From NCBI RefSeq assembly GCF_003053565.1, contig NZ_QAXS01000032.1, positions 1-36,050 on the forward strand: a DNA stretch of 36,050 nt. Reading direction: 5' to 3'. Positions within the stretch are counted from its first letter, which is position 1, and every line of letters starts with the position of its first letter. Below the pieces are notes generated by a model. That model was not told the origin of the DNA. It worked only from the letters and a program-made list of their open reading frames with translations, and searched no databases. Source of the stretch: Halanaerobium saccharolyticum (lineage in GTDB: Bacteria > Bacillota > Halanaerobiia > Halanaerobiales > Halanaerobiaceae). This document shows positions 21,448-29,939 of this stretch, piece by piece. Both the position numbers and the translations under genes were made by a program.

Positions 21448-22809
21448 ATGTCGAAAATTCTGATTTCACCTTTAGGTGTCGGTAAACTTGATCGTGATAG
21501 TGCTAAAAGAGAGTATTTAGAGGCTAAATATAGGTTTAATAATAAGAAAAGTAATGAATATAAAACACCATTTGTATCAGCTGCAATAGCTCAGCATTTA
21601 AATATTGATAAAATGATTTTGGTTGGAACTTCAAAATCTATGTGGGAAGAAGTTTATCGTTATTTCGCTGAAAATAGTTCTTATAAGTTAGATGAGGATT
21701 ATTATTATAACTTAGTTGAAAAAATTGAGGAATCAGGAGTAAATAATTATTACCTAAAAGAAAAAGATTTACATAAAGTTGATGATGCTATTAATAGTTA
21801 CTTAAAAGAAAACACCAATAGTCAAATTGAAGCTTCAAAAAGTAAGGTTATTACCTATGGTATTAATGATGAAGAAATTTGGTCAAATTTTGATTTATTT
21901 ATGGGGCTGACTGAAGAATTAGAAGACGGAGATCAGGTTTATTTAGATATTACTCATTCATTTAGGTCTATTCCTCTATTTATGTATTTAATGATGGATT
22001 TTATCCAAAATCTTAAATCAAAACAGATAGAACTTTCTGGATTGTATTATGGAATGCTTGACATAAAAAGAGAAATGGATGAAGATTATGCACCAGTGAT
22101 TGATTATAAACCTTTATTTGAAATATCTAAGTGGATAAGAGGAGTCTATGACTTTACTAACTATGGAAATGGATATTTAATTTCTGAGTTATCAAACGAC
22201 AAAGAATTAGCTGATAGAATAAATAGAGTTTCAGATTTATTCAATATTAATTATATCAAAGAATTAAAAACTCAGATAAGAAAACTCAATGAACAATTAC
22301 AAGCAACTGATCTCAAAAACTTAAAAGTATTGAATTATATTGTTCCTAACCTGGAAGAATTTTTAAATAGATTTGAAAATATTAAATCAGACTGGAAGTT
22401 TCAATTAGAAATTAGTAAATGGTTTCATGAAAATAATAAATATGGTAACGCATATATTAGTCTTGTAGAATCTATCTTAACCTATATTTGTGAATTTTAT
22501 GATCTTGATTTTACTGAATTTAATGATCGTATGTTAGCAAAAGTATTAGTTGGTTCTAAAGAAATAAGGAGAAAATATAGTGATTTGAATAAATTAATGT
22601 CGCTTAGCAATAAATTTCTAAAAACCAATACTATACGCAGATCTGTAGCTCATGGTTCTTTATCAGAAACAGCAAGAGTTTCTAAGCAGGATATTGAAAA
22701 TTATGTAAAATACCAAAATGAAATAGAATCATTACTTAATAGCTTCAAACTTAAAGAAGAAATCAATAACATTCATATTACGGAATTAAAAGATAACTAC
22801 AGATATTAA
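21448..22809 (+). CDS. CARF-HEPN ribonuclease, first effector (Csx1/Csm6-like)
   Basis: A 453-residue protein of the TM1812/Csx2-type CARF family. The N-terminal CARF domain starts KILISPLGVG and contains ILVGTSKSMWEEV and the hallmark DITHSFR (167-173), which lines the cyclic oligoadenylate pocket in this superfamily. The C-terminal HEPN domain has the R-x4-H ribonuclease motif in RRSVAH (Arg397, His402). By family knowledge it is an RNase activated by cyclic oligoadenylate made by Cas10. It has AGGAGGG before the ATG and is first in a four-gene operon, 16 bases before csx20. The ring size of its activator cannot be told from sequence. Confidence 0.9.
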   Translation: MSKILISPLGVGKLDRDSAKREYLEAKYRFNNKKSNEYKTPFVSAAIAQHLNIDKMILVGTSKSMWEEVYRYFAENSSYKLDEDYYYNLVEKIEESGVNNYYLKEKDLHKVDDAINSYLKENTNSQIEASKSKVITYGINDEEIWSNFDLFMGLTEELEDGDQVYLDITHSFRSIPLFMYLMMDFIQNLKSKQIELSGLYYGMLDIKREMDEDYAPVIDYKPLFEISKWIRGVYDFTNYGNGYLISELSNDKELADRINRVSDLFNINYIKELKTQIRKLNEQLQATDLKNLKVLNYIVPNLEEFLNRFENIKSDWKFQLEISKWFHENNKYGNAYISLVESILTYICEFYDLDFTEFNDRMLAKVLVGSKEIRRKYSDLNKLMSLSNKFLKTNTIRRSVAHGSLSETARVSKQDIENYVKYQNEIESLLNSFKLKEEINNIHITELKDNYRY

Positions 22810-22825
22810 ATAGGAGGCTTTCATT

Positions 22826-23221
22826 TTGTCAAAACTATTTCTACTTTTTTCTCATGAAATCACAGATAAACAAAAAGAAGATGCTAAAGAAAGTTTAAAT
22901 ATTAATCAAATTATTAAGCTTCCAGAAACTCTGCAGCAGAAATGGTCTAATATTCCAGCTGAATTAGAAAGTCTAAAAGAGTATATGCTGCCTTTTAAAA
23001 ATTGGTTAGCTGAAAATGTAAACAAAGATGACTATATTTTAATCCAGGGCGAATTTGGAGCTGTCTATTTTATAGTCAGCTGGGCTAAAAATAATAACTT
23101 AAATCCAGTTTATTCAACTACTGAAAGAATTTCAAAAGAAGTTAATGATGGTGAAAGAGTCAAATCAGTTAAGATCTTTGAGCATAGAAGATTTAGAGAA
23201 TATAAAAGCTGGAATGATTAA
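22826..23221 (+). CDS. csx20: Csx20-like CRISPR accessory protein (probable ring nuclease)
   Basis: A 131-residue single-domain protein with the Csx20 layout: KLFLLFSHEITDKQKEDAKE at the start, KLPETLQQKWSNIPAELESL, then DDYILIQGEFGAVYFIV-type strand (about 73-90), NPVYSTTER and FEHRRFREY near the end. Csx20 is a small CARF-like family found with type III systems and is proposed, with recent support, to degrade cyclic oligoadenylate and switch the response off. The start is TTG, with AGGAGG nine bases upstream. Lying between a CARF-HEPN effector and the regulator, it fits an off-switch for the two ribonucleases of this operon. Confidence 0.82.
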   Translation: MSKLFLLFSHEITDKQKEDAKESLNINQIIKLPETLQQKWSNIPAELESLKEYMLPFKNWLAENVNKDDYILIQGEFGAVYFIVSWAKNNNLNPVYSTTERISKEVNDGERVKSVKIFEHRRFREYKSWND

Positions 23222-23238
23222 TTTAGGAGGAATATAAA

Positions 23239-24225
23239 ATGAGTGATCAGCAGTATTCAACTAAGTTTAAAAGAATGATGGCAATTTTAAAAGTTATTGA
23301 ACACCAAGATAAATATGATGAAGTTGGTGGCAAATTAAACAGAAGTAATCTCGCTAAAATGATTGGTGTTTCAACCAGAACTGTAGATAGATATATTAAT
23401 GTTTTAAAAAATGAATTAGATTTACCTATTACATATAACAGAGATACTAAAACCTATGAATATTTTGATAAAAGTGTAGAAAAAGAAAATAATAATTTAA
23501 ATAAAAATGAGATACTACTTCTTTTGATGTTTTTAGACTCATCAAAAAGTTTTAATGGCCTTGAAATAACAAATATTAAAGAGAAATTATTAAATAAACT
23601 ACCTAAAAGCTTTAAAAACCGATTAGAAGAAGTTAGGAAAAATTTTGGTTACACCAAATTGAAAGAAGCAAAAGGTAATTTAACTTTTGTAGAGCAAATA
23701 CAAAAAGCTATTTTAAGAGAGAAAGTAATAGAGCTTGATTATGAAGCTGCATATAAAAGTGATTTAAATAAGAAGAGGAAAGTTATTCCTTATGGAGTAA
23801 CCTGGGATAATGACAAAGGTTATTTCATAGGTAAAGATGTTGAAGATGATAAAATAATTAATTATCGTTTAGATAGAATTAATGATATAAAAATAACTGA
23901 AGAACCTGGAATTATTCCTGAAGATTTCAATATTGATGAATATGTTTCAAAATGCTGGAAAATGTTCTTTGGAGATTTAACTAAGATTAAGCTTGAAGTT
24001 GATAATAATCTACTTCCATTAATGAAAGATAAATTCAATCCTGAATATTATAAGATCACAGAAAAAGATGAAAACACCTTCATTTTTGAAACTGAAATTA
24101 GAGGAGTAAATCTTTTTAAGGGATGGTTATTAAGCCTAAAAACTCAGATTAAAGTTTTAGATCCTAAGTTTTTAAGAGATGAATTAATTATGGATGCCAA
24201 AAATATAATCTCAATGTATGAATAA
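23239..24225 (+). CDS. WYL-domain transcriptional regulator
   Basis: A 328-residue regulator: N-terminal helix-turn-helix (about 34-58, NRSNLAKMIGVSTRTVDRYI) of the DeoR/HTH_11 type, a helical linker, a WYL domain (about 152-220, with VIPYGVTWDNDKGYFIG and NYRLDRIND) and a WCX-like C-terminus. WYL proteins sense nucleic acid or nucleotide ligands and regulate DNA damage, phage defence and CRISPR operons. It lies between csx20 and the second CARF gene, so it is co-expressed with them. It is the best candidate to bind the TYGMCA-N5-TTGTCA motif at the five promoters in this window; that is inference. It has TAGGAGG before its ATG. Confidence 0.9.
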   Translation: MSDQQYSTKFKRMMAILKVIEHQDKYDEVGGKLNRSNLAKMIGVSTRTVDRYINVLKNELDLPITYNRDTKTYEYFDKSVEKENNNLNKNEILLLLMFLDSSKSFNGLEITNIKEKLLNKLPKSFKNRLEEVRKNFGYTKLKEAKGNLTFVEQIQKAILREKVIELDYEAAYKSDLNKKRKVIPYGVTWDNDKGYFIGKDVEDDKIINYRLDRINDIKITEEPGIIPEDFNIDEYVSKCWKMFFGDLTKIKLEVDNNLLPLMKDKFNPEYYKITEKDENTFIFETEIRGVNLFKGWLLSLKTQIKVLDPKFLRDELIMDAKNIISMYE

Positions 24226-24235
24226 GGGGGATATT

Positions 24236-25615
24236 ATGAGCAAGAAAAAAGGAAAATTAATTTCAGTATTAGGTGCAAGAAACTATATAACTGTTAATTA
24301 TGATGAATTTGATGAGTGTGAGTATATTCAAGAAGCTTTAATTAGAAAATATAAGGATGAGCTTTCAGAAGTACTTATTTTTGCTACTGAAGCTGCTCAA
24401 CAAAAAAATTGGAATGAATATACTTATAAAGATAGAAATGATAAAAAAATATATAAAATGGGGTTAAAGAAAAAGATTGATAACATTATAGAAGAATATG
24501 ATCTTGATTTAGAAATCAAGTTAATAGATATACCAGCAGGATTTTCAGAAGAAGAATTGTGGGAAATATTTAATATTTTTACTAATGAAATCAATGAAGG
24601 TGATGAAATATATTTTGATGTAACACATGGCTTTAGGTATTTAGCAATGCTAATGATGAATATCTTAAATTATGTAAAGTTATCAAAAAATGCAGAAGTA
24701 AAAAGTATTGAGTATGGACTCTTTGAGCAGTTAGGACCTGCTTATGAAGTAGCAAAACTACCATTAGAAGATAGAAATGCTAGAATATTAGATTTAACTT
24801 CTTTTGATTACTTAAATGACTGGGTAGTTGGTGTAGATAACTTTATAAACACCGGTGATGCTGATAAGATTAATAAACTATCGGGGAGATCAATTGGTAA
24901 AATGTTTGCTCAAGATGAATCTATGGATGATCAGACTCGTAAATTAATGGATAGAATCAGTAAATTAATTAAATCTCTGAAATATTTCAATGATGAAATC
25001 AAAACTGCAAGAGGTAATAAATTAAATAACACTATTTTAAATATTTTAACTTTATTAGATGAAATAGAAGAGTTTGAAACAGATTCGAACAATAGGATTT
25101 CTCCATTACTTAATTTAATTGATAAAATAAAAAATAAATTTTCAATCTTTGATAAAAATGATAAAAAAGGCTTAAAAAATTATTTTCAGTTACTTAAGTG
25201 GTGTAAAGAACATAAATTAGTACAACAGGGATTAGTCATCTTTAGAGAAAATATGATATCTACAATTGCTGATGAAATAAATGAACCTTATCTTCCTGAG
25301 CATATGAAAGAAAAAGATTATGATTATACATTAATTGAAATTAGAGATGAAATCGGAAATGCATTATATTCACTTATTGAAGAAGATCAAGAATATAATC
25401 CAATAACTAATCAAGAAAAGTTTGATTTTATCAGAAAAGGAATTAAAGAAAACTTCAATGATTTCTTAGCTTTATATGATAAATTCAGGTATAAAAGAAA
25501 TGATGTATCTCACTTTGGTTTAAGTGAAAACTCAGCTTCGCAAGGACAAAAAGTAATTGATAATTTTGATAATTATACAGATGAGTTGCAAAAGTTATTA
25601 GAAGGAAAATATTAA
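24236..25615 (+). CDS. CARF-HEPN ribonuclease, second effector (Csx1/Csm6-like)
   Basis: A 459-residue protein with a CARF domain (KLISVLGARNYITVNY at the start; DVTHGFR at 128-134) and a C-terminal HEPN motif RNDVSH (Arg421, His426). It is a distant paralogue of the first effector; both are TM1812-type but the N-terminal pocket residues differ, so they may answer to different signals or cut different RNAs. I chose ATG 24236 (AAGGGGG five bases upstream); the upstream in-frame ATG 24218 overlaps the end of the WYL gene. It is last in the operon and is followed by a strong terminator before array 2. Confidence 0.9.
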   Translation: MSKKKGKLISVLGARNYITVNYDEFDECEYIQEALIRKYKDELSEVLIFATEAAQQKNWNEYTYKDRNDKKIYKMGLKKKIDNIIEEYDLDLEIKLIDIPAGFSEEELWEIFNIFTNEINEGDEIYFDVTHGFRYLAMLMMNILNYVKLSKNAEVKSIEYGLFEQLGPAYEVAKLPLEDRNARILDLTSFDYLNDWVVGVDNFINTGDADKINKLSGRSIGKMFAQDESMDDQTRKLMDRISKLIKSLKYFNDEIKTARGNKLNNTILNILTLLDEIEEFETDSNNRISPLLNLIDKIKNKFSIFDKNDKKGLKNYFQLLKWCKEHKLVQQGLVIFRENMISTIADEINEPYLPEHMKEKDYDYTLIEIRDEIGNALYSLIEEDQEYNPITNQEKFDFIRKGIKENFNDFLALYDKFRYKRNDVSHFGLSENSASQGQKVIDNFDNYTDELQKLLEGKY

Positions 25616-25644
25616 TAAAACAAAAAATAGTTATATAAAAAATT

Positions 25645-25678
25645 CCTCAACCTGAGCAAAAAAGGTTGAGGTTTTTTT
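25645..25678 (+). terminator. Rho-independent terminator of the effector operon
   Basis: CCTCAACCT and AGGTTGAGG form a 9-bp stem followed by seven Ts. It lies between the convergent effector operon and array 2 and may also stop the array transcript. Confidence 0.9.
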
Positions 25679-25695
25679 ATGTCTATTATATATAT

Positions 25696-25950
25696 ATACA
25701 AATCCTTGTTGTAGTGGACTGTTGATTCTGACCCATCTAATAACTGCTATAGATGATTTACATAAGAAAGGTCGTAATCCTTGTTGTAATGGACTGTTGA
25801 TTCTGACAACAATGTCAATCAAGCTAAGGAAAACGCAAAGTCGCAATCCTTGTTGTAGTGGACTGTTGATTCTGACTGGATATCGACCCACTCCTGAAAC
25901 CAGGAGATACAATGTCGCAATCCTTGTTGTAATGGACTGTTGATTCTGAC
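25696..25950 (-). CRISPR. CRISPR array 2, four repeats
   Basis: Four 37-bp repeats start at 25696, 25771, 25840 and 25914, of the same family as array 1 (minus strand ends GGATTGCGAC). Spacers are 38, 32 and 37 bp. The leftmost repeat is degenerate in its last bases. The array lies downstream of the csm-cas6 operon in the same direction, with its leader between them. Confidence 0.95.
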
Positions 25951-26165
25951 TGTACCCCTCGCGAAGCCTGTAATGACAGGCCTGAAATCGTCATTTGCGC
26001 GGGTGAAGGGGGTTTTTACCCTTTTTGAAGACCCGCGATAGGAATAATTCTTGATATTTAAATACATTTATTACTACTATTAACTTTTTAAGGTTCAATG
26101 AATTTTAACTATTAAATATATTATATCGTTATATTACTCTAATGGCAAGAAAATACAGAAACACA
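25951..26165 (-). promoter_or_regulatory. Leader of CRISPR array 2
   Basis: Homologous to the leader of array 1 over about 215 bp. It has GGGGTACA at the repeat junction, a CCTGTCATTACAGG dyad, the single TTTGCGCGGGT block, and the AAGGGGG...ACCCTTTT hairpin. It lacks the 121-bp insertion found in array 1. Confidence 0.8.
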
Positions 26166-26179
26166 CACAGTTAAAATAG

Positions 26180-26857
26180 TTATTTTTCTTTAATGGTTCC
26201 AAATCCTCTTGAGGACGATTGACCTAAACCAATATCTTCAGGGAGTATAATATTCGTAAAGAAAAAACCTTTAAAACCAATCATATTCATACTCTTAAAG
26301 TTAACATTTATGTCTTTTAATACTGGTATGACCTTAATTTCTTCTTCAACCCACCAATCAATACTTTTAGCAAATGAAAGGATATTTCCAATTAAAATTC
26401 TACTTAGAAACTCCACTCTTTTTTCATCACTGCTACCCTGTATTTCACTTTTGTATTTATCAAAGTTTTTTTGATTAAAAGCCATCCAAGGAGTAATAAA
26501 TTCATACTTATAAGGAAGCATCTCTACATCTTCTTTTACAGATAATTCCCAATTAGACATACTTAAATTAACATCAGGCTCTTCATATTCATTTTCTCCT
26601 AGAGTTAATCTATCTATCTCTAAAAAGTTTTCAGCAATTAAAGAAACTCCATCACCTATTGCAATCACGGTTGGCTTCCCTCTTAATATCTTGTACTGAA
26701 TTAAGGGGTAACCATATCTAAATTTATCGTTTTCTTTATGATGATGAAATAATACATCTTCAAATTCATTTGCAAAAAAGCCTCTTAACTTGCGGCCATA
26801 ATCAAGACTCAACCTATCTTCGATATCAAATTCTAATTTTGCCTGCTTTATTTTCAT
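26180..26857 (-). CDS. cas6: CRISPR RNA endonuclease Cas6
   Basis: A 225-residue Cas6. The C-terminal glycine-rich loop typical of the family is clear (LGQSSSRGFGTIKEK), as is the double ferredoxin-like alternation of strands and helices; a GFFFT-type strand precedes it. It would cut the repeat RNA just before the 8-nt handle (ATTGAAAC or ATTGCGAC). The start is taken as ATG 26857, with AAGGATGTGA eight bases upstream; the frame also opens at GTG 26869, which is part of that site. The ribosome binding site lies in a 19-nt piece of CRISPR repeat. It is last in the csm operon, 63 bases after csm5. Confidence 0.9.
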   Translation of the reverse strand: MKIKQAKLEFDIEDRLSLDYGRKLRGFFANEFEDVLFHHHKENDKFRYGYPLIQYKILRGKPTVIAIGDGVSLIAENFLEIDRLTLGENEYEEPDVNLSMSNWELSVKEDVEMLPYKYEFITPWMAFNQKNFDKYKSEIQGSSDEKRVEFLSRILIGNILSFAKSIDWWVEEEIKVIPVLKDINVNFKSMNMIGFKGFFFTNIILPEDIGLGQSSSRGFGTIKEK

Positions 26858-26869
26858 TAATAAATTCAC

Positions 26870-26888
26870 ATCCTTGTTTTAGTGGACT
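26870..26888 (-). repeat. CRISPR-repeat fragment forming the cas6 ribosome binding site
   Basis: On the minus strand, AGTCCACTAAAACAAGGAT is identical to positions 13-31 of the array 3 repeat and spans the expected Cas6 cut site. It is followed by GTGAATT, resembling the TGAAAC end of the repeat. It lies directly upstream of cas6, and its AAGGA is the core of the cas6 ribosome binding site. Confidence 0.85.
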
Positions 26889-26920
26889 CAAACTTAATAG
26901 ATTTTGTTAGTTACTCTTTG

Positions 26921-28231
26921 TTATCCTTTAAGATATTTTTCATATTCTCTCTTATACTTCTTATATAATTTACCTTTTCCTCTCATTCTATCCATTGTAG
27001 CTTTTTTAGCTTCTGATTTACCATACTCACCTTTAATATAATCCATCAATTTTGGATAGTTCTCTTTTTTCTTTTGAATTTTTGCCTCTTTTTTCTTTTC
27101 CATCTTCTTAGATTTTTCTTTAATCTCTTTATTATTTAAAATACTTACATCATGTTTTTCCTCATTTAGGCTGAATACCGCCCAGCCCATTGGAAACTTA
27201 TGATCAGCTAAAACTCTACTAACTGGATTAACCGTTGTTCTTTTATTAGATAAGTTTAAAGTAGTAGAATTAAAACCAATTCCCTTACCAAAGCGGATTA
27301 AAGATTCATTTTCTTCTAAATCAGCATGAATAGATTTTAGATGCTGATAAATCCTAATTGTTTCAGTGGGTGCAGTGTTACTCCTTAAATAATTAAGTTC
27401 AGCTTCGATTAGTTTTTTGCTGAATTCTTTTGTTGCACTCAGTAAATCTTTAGCTGATATTGAATGTCTAACAGAGTTTTTACCATAATTATTATCCTGT
27501 CTTGCTTTATCTATACTTAATTCAGCAAAAATATTCTGCTCTACATTAGAACTAAGAAGCCCTGCAACAGTTTCCTGATAGTATGGAATACCATTTGAAT
27601 TTTCTTTAGTAACATTAACAGAATAGGTTTTATGGATTTCCATATTATCAATATTTAAAGATGAATCTGAAAACTTAACTGTTTGAAAAGGATCTCCAAA
27701 GAAATCTCTATATTCTAAAGCTCCACTTTCAATTTGTTGAGCTTTTCTTCTACTATCTCTAACATTAAAAAAGCCAGCTCTGTTCCTACTAATCTGATAA
27801 TTAATATTATCAGCAAACTTATGCAAATAGGCAGTTCTAAAAGCTCCTTTAAGTGAAGATCCTGGTATATAAGGTCTTCTCTTTGAGTTAATAAACTCAT
27901 CTATTGCTAAATTATTTGCTGACCTTTTAATATTTTTATTATAATCAGTAGCAAAATCACTGCTTGTCTTTCCCTGGTATATAACTGAACTCTTCCAGTT
28001 ATAGTCTGCAATACTGCTTCTTACTTCAACTAGATCCTTTTCCATAATTTTTACTAATTCTTCTCTTTTTTCTGGTGGCATAACATTGAGTAATTCAAAT
28101 AAATCTATACGATAATATTTGCCATTATCATCTACAATATATTCATAAGGCATAATCTCTTCTCCACTACCAATATGAATAGGAGTTAGTGGCTGCAGCT
28201 GCAGATAATATCTTTCTATTGTTTTACTCAC
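26921..28231 (-). CDS. csm5: Type III-A Csm5
   Basis: A 436-residue RAMP protein of the Csm5 family, which caps the 3' end region of the crRNA in the Csm complex and recruits maturation nucleases. The N-terminus (YYLQLQPLTPIHIGSGEEI) and the PGSSLKGAFRTA loop (123-133) are diagnostic. The C-terminal 65 residues are a lysine-rich helical extension (about 370-436), which may bind RNA and is longer than I expect for the family. The start is GTG 28231, eight bases inside the end of csm4, with GGGGGTGA six bases upstream, so the genes are translationally coupled. Confidence 0.92.
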   Translation of the reverse strand: MSKTIERYYLQLQPLTPIHIGSGEEIMPYEYIVDDNGKYYRIDLFELLNVMPPEKREELVKIMEKDLVEVRSSIADYNWKSSVIYQGKTSSDFATDYNKNIKRSANNLAIDEFINSKRRPYIPGSSLKGAFRTAYLHKFADNINYQISRNRAGFFNVRDSRRKAQQIESGALEYRDFFGDPFQTVKFSDSSLNIDNMEIHKTYSVNVTKENSNGIPYYQETVAGLLSSNVEQNIFAELSIDKARQDNNYGKNSVRHSISAKDLLSATKEFSKKLIEAELNYLRSNTAPTETIRIYQHLKSIHADLEENESLIRFGKGIGFNSTTLNLSNKRTTVNPVSRVLADHKFPMGWAVFSLNEEKHDVSILNNKEIKEKSKKMEKKKEAKIQKKKENYPKLMDYIKGEYGKSEAKKATMDRMRGKGKLYKKYKREYEKYLKG

Positions 28232-29228
28232 TCAAATTCACCCCCAGATCAAAAGCATAAGCATATTGAACCACATCTTCTAAAGAATGATGAACATCTG
28301 AAATTAAAGAACCATAACTTCTATCGTTATCATTTTCATCAATCTCAAATGTTGAACCTACATCATAAAAGATTAATGGTTTTTTCCACGGACTATAGTT
28401 AGCTTTTGAATATATAGAACCTACCTTACCTCTTTTTGTTTTTAACTTGTAATTTCCTTCTGGAATTTCAGACTCAGGTATATAAGAAGATAAAGTCATG
28501 AAATGATTTGGATTATCAGCTTCAGGTAGTTTAACTTCTTTAAAGTCTAAAACATCAAACTGTCCTTTACCTGTTGTCTTTTTACTACCAAACCCTTCAT
28601 AAGATAAAGCATTGAAATTATCTTTCCAAAAATCAAGCTTTTCTTCAGGGAATCTTAAATAAATATCTATATCATCATGATATGTAATTTCAGTTCTAGT
28701 AAACAATTCACCATCGGTTGCACTATTAGACAATCTATTTATCATATTATGATATCTATCCTTTGATGTCATAAATGGTTTTGGCTGATGAAATGCATCT
28801 TGATATTTTTCTTCTATTTCATCAATATTTTTAGCAACAATATCTTTAATAATTCTTTCTAGACTGAAATCATTCACATATTTTTTGAAAGTATCTATTG
28901 GTAGATATTTTTCCTTTTTTATTTTCTTTATTAATCTGATAACTGTATTCATTTTCTCAGGTTCAACAAATACAAAGGCATCTTCCACTAGTTGCCTCAC
29001 TTTGCTTCTAGCAATTCCTTCTGTTATTGGAAATGGTATAGTATCCTTTTGTACTCCAGAAGAAATTAAAAATTGTGGTTTATCTTCATAATTTTTTAGA
29101 AAATCTACTAACTTTTCTTCACTATAATTCCAGCGGATCAACCAACATAGACTACCAAATAATGTGTCAGAGTCTAAGGGGGTGATAAAAGATGTACTGG
29201 GACGTATAGTTACTTTGTAGTTTTTCAT
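28224..29228 (-). CDS. csm4: Type III-A Csm4
   Basis: A 334-residue RAMP protein that binds the 5' handle of the crRNA and anchors Cas10. It starts with a ferredoxin strand (KNYKVTIRPSTSFITPLDSDTLFG), the last part being the conserved DT(L/I)FG motif of Csm4, and carries a glycine-rich loop EGFGSKKTTGKG at 211-222. It lies 15 bases after csm3 and overlaps csm5 by eight bases. GGTGGTGA precedes the ATG. Length and order are normal for type III-A. Confidence 0.93.
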   Translation of the reverse strand: MKNYKVTIRPSTSFITPLDSDTLFGSLCWLIRWNYSEEKLVDFLKNYEDKPQFLISSGVQKDTIPFPITEGIARSKVRQLVEDAFVFVEPEKMNTVIRLIKKIKKEKYLPIDTFKKYVNDFSLERIIKDIVAKNIDEIEEKYQDAFHQPKPFMTSKDRYHNMINRLSNSATDGELFTRTEITYHDDIDIYLRFPEEKLDFWKDNFNALSYEGFGSKKTTGKGQFDVLDFKEVKLPEADNPNHFMTLSSYIPESEIPEGNYKLKTKRGKVGSIYSKANYSPWKKPLIFYDVGSTFEIDENDNDRSYGSLISDVHHSLEDVVQYAYAFDLGVNLSE

Positions 29229-29243
29229 GATTAATTCACCACC

Positions 29244-29939
29244 CTATAAACTAATGTCTGCTAAATCAATCTCATTTGTAGATCCATTAATTTCTTCTGT
29301 AAGATTTTTGAATTTAATTTTTCCATATCCTCTACTTCCAGATCCACCAATAGCATCTAACTCAAGCATCTTTAGTCCTTTTTTAATCAATTCATAGTTT
29401 TCTTTATCTGTTTGACCGCCATCATCCATATCAATAATCTTATATACTAACTCAAATTTAAAGCTCACACCAGCAGGTACTCTTTCCATAGGACGAGGCA
29501 CAGCTGATGAATCAAGACGATTGATGGTATTTTCAGTTTTCAATTCAGTAAAATCTTGACCTGTTTTTTCCTTTAGTTCCTGCAATTCTTTTTCTGACTC
29601 TTCTGTTAGATAACTATCTCTAAAAAGTAGTCTTCCAGGTCCAAACTGTACATCATTTTCACCAGCACTGATACCAAAAGAACGACAGATAAAGCAGCTG
29701 TCATCTGTACAACTATGTGGATCTCCTTTTTTATCTATTTTGCCCAAATACCATTCTAGAAGAGTTCTTGCTTTACCTTTTAATGATGAACCTGGAATAT
29801 ATGGTTTGTTAGACTTACCATCTCTAATAACAGGGTTATCATTACCACCTATTTCAATAGTATCGGAACTACCACCAATTCTTAAACCTGTTTTTGTTTC
29901 AATTTCTCCTCTAATAACTCTATATTCTAATAATCTCAT
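29244..29939 (-). CDS. csm3: Type III-A Csm3 (backbone RNase)
   Basis: A 231-residue backbone subunit that cleaves target RNA at 6-nt steps. The GLRIGGSS start is followed by IEIGGNDNPVIRD, with Asp34 at the place of the catalytic Asp33 of the Streptococcus thermophilus protein, then YIPGSSLKGK (47-56). Cys77, Cys82 and Cys85 form the usual zinc-binding segment before RSFG. The C-terminus has GSGSRGYGKI. Its ATG overlaps the csm2 stop (TAATG). With the catalytic Asp present, target RNA cleavage should be active. Confidence 0.95.
   Translation of the reverse strand: MRLLEYRVIRGEIETKTGLRIGGSSDTIEIGGNDNPVIRDGKSNKPYIPGSSLKGKARTLLEWYLGKIDKKGDPHSCTDDSCFICRSFGISAGENDVQFGPGRLLFRDSYLTEESEKELQELKEKTGQDFTELKTENTINRLDSSAVPRPMERVPAGVSFKFELVYKIIDMDDGGQTDKENYELIKKGLKMLELDAIGGSGSRGYGKIKFKNLTEEINGSTNEIDLADISL

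Noticed and set aside
25631-26067. Minus- and plus-strand ORFs with repeated INSPLQQGLR-like peptides across array 2 and its leader
   Set aside because: They are translations of CRISPR repeats and leader; the same happens at 17627-17821 and 34256-34486.
27715-27900. 61-codon minus-strand ORF inside csm5
   Set aside because: Out-of-frame shadow of csm5 with no ribosome binding site.
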